From: Gossypium raimondii
Lineage: Eukaryota; Streptophyta; Magnoliopsida; Malvales; Malvaceae
Reading direction: 5' to 3'
NCBI RefSeq assembly: GCF_025698545.1
Contig: NC_068570.1
Location: 4,960,001-5,024,000, forward strand
Length of the DNA: 64,000 bases
The notes below the pieces were generated by a model that saw nothing but the letters and a program-made list of their open reading frames with translations, did no database searches and was not told the DNA's origin. Each line of letters starts with the position of its first letter. Position 1 is the first letter of the stretch. A program made the position numbers and the translations under genes. Of the stretch, positions 56,072 to 64,000 are shown one piece after another.

Positions 56072-58020
56072 TTATATTTATAATTTTTCGTATAAATTCG
56101 TTTAAACAAACTTTTATGATTCACATTAATATTATCGTAATTTTGAATGTAAAATAAAATGTAAATAAATATTAATTTATCGATTAGCTAATGTTTAATT
56201 AATATTAAATTATATTACGAGGTCGGATCATAATACGAGAAGATAACTTATATTAGTAAATAATCTAAAATGTTTATAGTCTAATTAATCGAAATGGAGC
56301 AAATCGATTAAAGGACTTTGATGCCGTCAATCGAGTGGTTTGTTTTAAAAATTGAGTGATCAATTGGGTAATTTATCATTTTCATAATAATTAGTATTTC
56401 CTAGAATTTAAAATTATATAATTTAAAATTACAATTTATACTATAAAAATTATACAAAGAATTACGATATAATAATTAAACGTGTCTAGAAAATTAGAAT
56501 ACCTTATAATTATAAGAGAGTTTTCATCTGATTAATAAAAATTTTAAATTTCATTATCACTTATGAATCATAATTGATATTTAAAAGAATTAAATAAGGA
56601 ATAAATTCAAAAAACTTTTGTAACGTATAATAATGGTCATGGTATTTTAACATTATCGTAGTTATAGTTAGGGTTAGGGACAAAGATATACCAAAACGAA
56701 AGGGCAAGAGAATCACGTGCCATGCACATGCGGGAACACATGGTGCTGTCGGCTGAGCTGTAAGCATCTCTCCCATATCTGGGACTCAGACCATCCTTTA
56801 CTGTTTCCACCACGCTCCACTGTTCATCATCACAATTTTTTAATTGATGATGAGATTCAGATGTAAATCGACGCCTTCCATTTGCCCTTTATGATCGACG
56901 GTGTTGATAAATATTCAAACATGTTTGGCTGTGCTGGCACCGTCTCTCCGTAACCGCCGCCATTTTCATGGTTGACAGAAATTAATTAAGAAATAATAAT
57001 TTTGAAACCGTCAGCCACCCTAAACGGAAAAGATAAAATCTCCCTCTTTTTTATATTTGTTTTTTCAGACAGGTTTTTTAAAATAAAAATATTTTTTTTC
57101 CAAAAAGAAAAACATAATTTGAAATATAAATATGAGTAAAGATGGGATAAAAAAGACGTTAGGTGTTTGTTGTTTTCATTGGTGGAATTTTGCTATGCAA
57201 TTTTATATTTTTAAATTAATTAATTTTAGCCTTTTTTTAATTTTGAATATTAAAATCCCAATTGTAATTTAAATAGTAAGCAGTTAAATTATGTTATTAG
57301 TTAAGTATTATACATAAAGCTGTAGATTTAGTCGATCATTTCTATTCCTTATATTTTAAAAATTTTAATCTTGAACAAGCAGTAATATGTATAAATAATA
57401 AACCCATATATCATTACATATGTGATAATATATTTAACAATTAGTTTATAAGCTTAATAAATGGTTCTATTTTTAAAATAATATAAATTAAAATATAGGA
57501 TTGATTGAAAAGAAATATGTAAATATAGGGAGCTCGAAATAAACACAAGATTCAACAAACATGTTGCCTGCTCTCATTGATTCAATTGTGTTATATATTT
57601 TTTCAATTTAAATTACATATTATTATAATTATTTCCTTGAAAAATAAATATATAAATCTAAAGATTCAACGTTTGACATGAAATGTAAAATAAACAAACA
57701 TCTTGAGATGATGTAAGGAACATAGATCAAGCTCCTTGACTACCATTTTACCTCACCTCCTGATTAAAGTCAATTTTGGTTGCTTTTATTTATATTATCT
57801 CCTTTGAAAATATAATTATGATTTTGAAATCTTATTTTGTGTTATTAGAGTTGTGTAATTTAAATATCCGTTTAACAACATAATATAGTTGTAAAATTAG
57901 GGATCTGTGGTGCGGCTTAAGGCCGTATAGTACTACACTTCTTTTATTTGACTTTGATTAGAATAAGGTTTTTCAACTTTTAAATAGATGCAGTTGGAAC
58001 TCCTCTTGTATCATTCTCGA
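56072..58020. other. Intergenic, no gene seen
   Basis: AT-rich except for a higher-GC island at about 56690-56970 containing TCACGTGCC (a CACGTG G-box) and CCGCCGCCATTTTCATGG. It has no frame beyond about 30 codons that looks coding. Confidence 0.4.
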
Positions 58021-58084
58021 TTTTTAACATGAGTGAATTTTCTTCTCTTCTGCTTGTGATTTCTTTCCCAAAATGGTTTCTACG

Positions 58085-58235
58085 TAAAATCTGTGTGTTT
58101 TATTTTTTATTCTTATTGCTTTGCGATCTTTTTATATTGTCACTATTTTTTATTCTTATTGCTTTGCGATCCTTCTATATTATCATTATTTTTTTATTCT
58201 TATTGCTTTGCTATCTTTCTAAATTGTCATTATCG
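58085..58235 (+). repeat. Three-copy tandem repeat, about 53 bp
   Basis: 'ttattcttattgctttgcgat', then 'cttt..tattgtcattatt', is repeated three times with a few changes. It creates the hydrophobic frames at 58029-58302, which are not convincing genes. Confidence 0.8.
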
Positions 58236-60130
58236 ACGTTTAACTTTATCACGTGTGATGTACGGATTTAATATTTGTATTTTTAATTTTAATTATAAAT
58301 AATAACAGAGGAAAAAATTGAGCGTATTTTAATATTTTTAATTAAAACAAAATTTAAATTCAATTATTATAATTTATTTTAATTCAATTAATTAAAATGG
58401 TAAATTATTTTAATAAAGTTAATTTAGATATTTGTAAGGTGTGATTAGGTTTTTAAAGTACCCTCGTTTTTCATGTAATATTAATTCCATTTGTGTTTTA
58501 CTTTAGTTTTATAACTTAATTGTAATTATAGTTTATAAAAATTAGTGGAATATTTTAAATATATTCAATTTAGTAGTAATTTTAAAAATTATATATCAAT
58601 TTTTATTTTTACATGTAAAACTTCACCTAAGAAAATGCTTACAAATAATTGAAACATTTATCAAATAAATATATGATATTATTTGGAAAAAATAAAAATA
58701 AATATTATAGTAGTAGATTGTCTTAATTCATATTTCTATGCATATTTTGTAAGCTAGTTTTAATTATTAATTAGTAAATGTAGATTTTAAGTAAATTTAA
58801 AGAATATGAATTATAAATAATTTATTGTGAAATTATTTATGCTTTTATAAAATTAGTGATGAATTTAAAACATAACCTTTTTTTAAATGTTTATGGGCTT
58901 ATTATATAAAAGTTTTAAATAATTTTTTGATTTATTTATAAAACAAATTGAAAGGGCTATTTCTATAATTAAAAATATGGTAGACCATTTAAAATAAGTA
59001 AAAAAAAATTCCTCTTTCATTTGGCCATGCTTTAAGAAAAAACACTTTATCTTTGGATCAATACCAAGGGATTACTACTTTATTGTTGGCAGTAGTAAAA
59101 TCAAAAAAAAAAAAAATTAGGGTCGAAATTAAATCGTAATTTTTACGATAGAAAAAATATAATTTTATCATTATAACCGTTTATATCATTTTAAAGGTCA
59201 GCACCACTACCACTCACGATTACTCGCTAGGATGTTGGAGACTTTGTAATCTCACATTTATAGTCAAAATTGTAAAACAAAATTAGTTTAACAATATAAT
59301 ATTTAATGTAGAACATATCGAAATATTTATTTTAGTTTATTAGGAGTAACGCGAAAGATGATTTACTCAATATTTTCTCTAAATTAAAAATACAAAAATG
59401 AATAAAATAGTAAAAATAATTAAAATACAAAAAAAAGAAGACTTAAAATAACACTAAAAGGAAAGAAAATTCTACCAATAAAGAATTTTGCATTGAATTT
59501 CTTCCATTGTGCAAATATCTTATTTATATTTATAGTGTGTGACTTCTCATATAATTAATGTTGTGCATTTTGATTGACATAATTGGCATATTTTTAATTG
59601 TCATATAAAATTTGTATTTTAGCTTTATTTTATAATTGAATTAAGTAATTAATGTGTTACCGGCTAAAGCCAACTTTGTTGTGAATTTATATTTTTATTT
59701 ATATGTTAGTCCTTAAAACCTCAAAATGGGATAATCTCATATTTAGTACATGTACTTTCATAAAATATCTAATGTAGTACCTATAGTTTTAAAATGTTGA
59801 ATATAATACCCAAACCATCAATTTATGTATTCTTATGATAAATGAAGTTAACACTGATTAAAACTAAAAGAAGACTAACCTTACATATGGGCTCTCAACT
59901 TCAAATGAAAATGGGTAACACAAAGGGACCCGAAAGGGGGGTCAGCCTATGATTTACAATCAGTAGGGTGAAAAATTGGTGGAATCTATTTGGTGAATTG
60001 GGGTGTGTGTGTGTGTTTTTTTTTCCTTCAAGAAGAAGAAAAAAATATTGGGATTTAAAGTTTGGGGGCCTAAAATAATTGTGAACAGTCAGTTACTTTT
60101 CTTTAGTTTACAGCATGCTTAGCAGTCTCC
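58236..60130. other. Intergenic, no gene seen
   Basis: AT-rich. A fragment at 59118-59210 ('agggtcgaaattaaatcgtaattttta') belongs to the MITE family at 25016. A short GT run lies at 60003-60015. Confidence 0.4.
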
Positions 60131-60244
60131 AAGAAAACCAAAATAATGTTGCTCCTGTTCACGCCTATATGTTGTCTACTCATACTCTTTACTTCAATTT
60201 CATACATATATATAATAACCCACTCAAAAATATCAAACTTCATT

Positions 60245-60430
60245 ATTTTTGACCGATTAGGTTTTAGCTCGATTCATATGAATGTTGTTGTCAATGTAAG
60301 AGAATGTGGATTCGAGTGTGTTGAAGCACATTATCCTCTTATCTTTGAGTTGGGAGAAACTATCACATCAAAAATAATTGATACGATCAGAATTGGGTGT
60401 AAAAGAACTAATATTTTTATATATAAAAAA
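60245..60430 (+). mobile_element. SINE-like copy (tRNA-derived)
   Basis: TTTTAGCTCGATTCATA resembles a pol III A box. About 35 bp on, GTGGATTCGAGTGTG resembles a B box. It is followed by 'cacattatcctcttatctttg' and a poor A-rich tail. This fits a plant tRNA-derived SINE. A weaker relative lies at 53250. The 113-codon frame at 60146-60487 runs through it and is not convincing. Confidence 0.45.
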
Positions 60431-60813
60431 TATGTTAGAAAAAAAAAAAGAAAAAACCCCCCAAATTCAGCGGTAGTCATTAGATGACATGGAAGTCATC
60501 AACAAAAGGTAAGAAGTAACTCACTTCTATTTTGTCTTCTTCTTAGTTTCTTAATTACCAATGTTTGAACAGTAAGACAACCAAAATCAATGGTATAATA
60601 ATAACATGTAACCCTAAACCTTCCCACATCATAAATAAGTACAATACTTTGTTCATATATTTGACAATCTCAAAATCAATATCACTTTGCCTACAAAAGA
60701 GACTTTTTGGTACAAAAAACTCAACCACTGCCCCTTTTATAACCCCTCCCTTTTTTCTTCTTCGTCTCCATTCATCTCACCATCTCCCATTTTTTTCTTT
60801 CTTTTCAAAATAG

Positions 60814-61428
60814 ATGGGAAACAGATACCATCAGCAGCAGCAGATTAATAGTAAAGGAATGTTTTTGCCATTGTTGTGTTCTAAACCTTCCATTAAAGAT
60901 GTGGTTCTCCCCAAATGGAAAGTTGTTGACAGGTCGGCTTCCTTGTCTGAAGATCCATTGTCACCAAAGATCAGTTGCATGGGACAAGTGAAGAGGAACA
61001 ACAAGATTGTTGGGTTCCCTGTTTCTTACAAGCTCAGTACTGTCACCCCCAAGAACAGCAGCAGCAGCAGCTTCAATAGTAGTACTGTCAAATATTTCAA
61101 GCTTAAGAAGCTGTTTTCTGGTAAGAATTTAACTGGCAGCCCAGCTACCTCCACGACCGCCGCCACCACCGGTTGTAGAAGAAAACAAGTGTTGATAAAT
61201 GGGACAAGCAAGCCTAAGGGTGATGATGGGAAAGAGAATTCTTGTACAATCAACATTGAAACCATGGATCCACCTTTGCCTGTAATAAAAAAAGGGCCGA
61301 AACAAGGTGATGAAAGAGATGGATCCGATACTACACTTTGGCAGAGGAGATCACGTGGGGTTGCACTGGAAAGATTACAGCTTCAACAGATTCAACTTAA
61401 CAGACATCAAGAACCAACCACTGTTTGA
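60814..61428 (+). CDS. Plant-specific protein of unknown function
   Basis: Single-exon frame of 204 codons. It starts MGNRYHQQQQ after a CT-rich leader with a TATA-like TTTTATAACC about 80 bp upstream. The protein is basic and Ser-rich, with no signal peptide or membrane segment. Visible blocks are KGMFLPLLCSKPSIKDVVLP, RSASLSEDPLSPKISCMGQV (an SP-rich stretch ending in CMGQVKRNNKIVG), a serine run, KYFKLKKLFSGKN and a C-terminal WQRRSRGVALERLQLQQ. The CMGQVKRNN block and the WxRRS...L end recall a family of small plant proteins annotated as syringolide-induced 14-1-1-like. I hold that loosely. A trinucleotide CAG/AGC run underlies the Gln and Ser repeats. Codon use and clean flanks make a real gene likely; no biochemical role can be given. 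Confidence 0.8.
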   Translation: MGNRYHQQQQINSKGMFLPLLCSKPSIKDVVLPKWKVVDRSASLSEDPLSPKISCMGQVKRNNKIVGFPVSYKLSTVTPKNSSSSSFNSSTVKYFKLKKLFSGKNLTGSPATSTTAATTGCRRKQVLINGTSKPKGDDGKENSCTINIETMDPPLPVIKKGPKQGDERDGSDTTLWQRRSRGVALERLQLQQIQLNRHQEPTTV

Positions 61429-63660
61429 TGGAAAAAAAAAACAGATCCATACAATGTACTAGGTAATGTATATGATTTGTTCTTCAAAAAAGAAAAAAGA
61501 AAAAAAAGAGGAGTTCAAATTTTGATGATTAATGTTTGTGTTCCACTTGTGTTAAGAGACATGAAATTATGGTGAAGGTAATGGGATTGTTGATAAAAAT
61601 TTGAAAGAAATTTTAAGGATATTTTAATCTTAAAAAAGTTAATGATAGACAGACCCTACATGGTCACCACAAAGATTATTGCTGCCGGTTGGATACTGAG
61701 GGTGACAAAATGAACAGATAAGGGGGTGTCAGATCAAGGTTCTATTTTCAGATAATTTTTGGCACCCATTAAAAATCATTTATTTGGGAAGGGCTAATGA
61801 CTTCTAAAGGATGACAGTTCCGGGGGTTTTCTTTTTGGCTGGTGAATAAGATAGAGAAGGTATGACAGTGTGAAATAGAAATTGATTTGTCAACAGTGGA
61901 ACTACAGTAACTTGAAAACAAACATACATTGTTTCACATGTTAACGGGTTGAAAGAATTAAAGCTTCTATCCCTATCCGTATCTTAAAAATGATATTGTT
62001 AAGAGAGTCGTGCGTATCGATTAAAAAAACTAATCTCTATGAACTATATAACAGACATGAACTTAATGCTAAAATTATAACTAAATCAATAATACTATGT
62101 TAATGTTTATAAATTGCTATTATTAACGTGAGCAAAATTCAATTGAAATCTATTAAGTTTTGTTGATGTTGAGTCAAAAGCTCAACCAAAATGATTAAGT
62201 TGGTTGCTTATTATTTATTGAAATTTATAATCAAAGCGGAGAATTCACTTATTATACATTATTTTCAATTTATTTTAAATATTTATAATATATAATGAAC
62301 ATATGATTTATTCTAAACAAGAAAATTATTAATTTGACCAAAATCAAGTGGATTTGATTAAATTGGTTAAAACCAAAGCCGATGGATCAATTATTTCTGA
62401 ATGTTGATCAATAGGTTGATTATGTATAAAAAACCGAATTAACCAGTTTCATTTAACATTGGTAAATGTGAACAAATATTGTAGTGGTTCCTTGCTCTTT
62501 CTGTAAAAGCCAGAACATGAGTTTGTAATGGTCTTAATCTTTTAGGTCTTAAGGTCCACCTTGTATTAATTGTTGATATAACTAAGTTTGCATCTTTGTA
62601 ATTTTGATTTTGTTATTAAAATAAATTTAGTGATAACCAATAAGTGGTTGAGTGTGGACTTAGATAATATTGGCGAAAGAAGTAACCACGAACCCCAAAC
62701 ATGGGCGTAAAACAGACATTAAGTATACCAAAAAAAGAAAGAAAGAAAATTAGTGATAATTAAAAATTCATTTAATTTTTGAGATTATGATTGAATTGAT
62801 AAAAATTGATTCTACTAAAAAATCAACATTGTTATTAGGATACTAAAATGTGTATCAACTCAAAAACTCAAATTAAACATTAAAAAATTAGTTAAATCGA
62901 TATCTAATGATATAATAAGCCTTTAATAAAATATACAAATGTATTTTTATTTATTAAAGATTATTTTTATTTAATAAAATATACAAATGTAATATATATA
63001 TACAGTAATAAAATATAATGAAGAACTGTTATTGAAGGTGATGGTTGTAAAGAGAGCCGCCTGTATCATTAGGCAGACATCAAACAGTAAAGTTAATGGC
63101 CAAGAGAAAGGGAATAAAACTGTGGTCAGCAGTGACTTTTAACAGATAAAATAATTTAGCATTAACCCCCCTATGCTAGTACTAGGATGCCTAACATCAA
63201 CCCCTTTCCATTGTTGAAGCTTGCTTAGAGCCCCAGAAACAAAAACAAAGCATCAAATATGGAAGCTTGCATAAAGATGGAAATGAAATATGATTTTTCT
63301 ATATGATTTAAAAATACATATATATACACCCATATCCAACGTATAATTTTATATATGATTTATAAAAGATATACTACCTTCCTTGGCATCAATTGTCAAA
63401 TCTAATAGACAAACATAAATGGGGACAAGACGGTGAAAGGTAGATTAAATGACAATCATCTAAAGATAACCAACCAACTAACGGTAGAGAAAACTCTCAA
63501 AGATTGTCACCATTTATCTCCTCCACTATGTTTCCAACAACACTACCAAACCAAGGGTAGAGAAAAGTAGGACATGAAATATGATTATAAAACCCATTCA
63601 GAAGCAATAAGGTTGCGAGCAACAACTTCCATTCAAACACAGGTGGAACTCAAATCAAAT
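61429..63660. other. Intergenic, no gene seen
   Basis: Downstream of the unknown gene lie A-rich tracts (61432-61510) and AT-rich DNA. No supportable frames. Confidence 0.4.
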
Positions 63661-63669
63661 GTCAAACAT

Positions 63670-63690
63670 AAGAGAGAGAGAGAGAGAGAC
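63670..63690 (+). repeat. (GA)n microsatellite
   Basis: About ten AG units. The 77-codon frame over it (63574-63807) has no other support. Confidence 0.85.
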
Positions 63691-64000
63691 GAAAGTCGTT
63701 ATATTGTAACTCACGGTGTAATAAAACATATACAGGTTAGCTTGTCCCGACATATCTCAGATGACACAGGTGATGGTGTGATGGCAATAAGTACATCTAG
63801 AATGTAAATGGCTCTTGAGTTGATCTAAGTTTGAGTTTCTAATCTCATAATCTAAGACCTCAGCTTTATACATAAAACACAAGTAGCTACAAATTCCTAA
63901 CTAAACAGCTACTAAGTAGACAAACTCGTTAGTGTAATTCGAACCTGTTCTTTATATGAGTAGCATCATTAACTCTGTTCTTTATATGGTGTCCAGATTA

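Noticed and set aside
60146..60487. 113-codon frame
   Set aside because: Runs through a SINE-like repeat and ends in an A-rich lysine run; no family resemblance.
61026..61265. 79-codon minus-strand frame
   Set aside because: Antisense shadow of the gene at 60814-61428; its leucine run mirrors the CAG/AGC repeat.

Overview
The window looks like nuclear DNA of a dicot. It is AT-rich, has sparse intron-containing genes, and carries dense layers of LTR retrotransposons, hAT, Mutator and Harbinger MITEs and microsatellites. The LTR families and the 'GGCCCG'-rich and 'TCGAA'-rich MITEs resemble those I associate with Malvaceae (cotton-like) genomes. That assignment is inference from repeat style; no species marker is present.

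Four genes look intact. On the minus strand there is translation initiation factor eIF5 (15165-16502), with a 5'-UTR intron and a 68-codon upstream ORF. On the plus strand there is an 11-exon GT31 beta-1,3-galactosyltransferase (27791-30875, 397 aa), a 5-exon VPS9A-type Rab5/ARA7 exchange factor (47702-51501, 466 aa), and a single-exon plant-specific protein of unknown function (60814-61428).

From 2.8 to 11.4 kb lies a graveyard of three unrelated gene copies, all on the minus strand and all with intron structure kept: an XRN 5'-3' exoribonuclease, a subtilisin-like protease and an E2F-family transcription factor. They are close-packed, decayed, and interrupted by a copia remnant, a copia solo LTR, and a hAT element with a perfect 8-bp target-site duplication (TSD). 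Capture by one element followed by decay is one explanation; a set of local pseudogenes is the other.

From 32.1 to 46.6 kb is a three-deep nest that resolves to the base. A reverse-oriented solo LTR (TSD CCCAT) was entered by a 10.4-kb Tekay/Del-type chromovirus (TSD CCCCT) and by a forward solo LTR of the solo LTR's own family (TSD GAAGC). Members of this LTR family carry serial stem-loop units whose loop is nearly constant while the stem arms vary with complementarity kept. This is the most unusual signal in the window. The chromovirus LTRs carry a separate array of five hairpins. The two chromovirus LTRs differ mostly by single-base gaps, and its ORFs are broken the same way, which suggests uncorrected long-read errors in a young element.

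The rest is intergenic: a Pack-MULE-like element with ~380-bp inverted ends (19603-21958), a Tourist MITE with TTA TSD (55462-56071), several foldback elements, SINE-like copies and simple repeats. I saw no tRNA, rRNA or CRISPR array.
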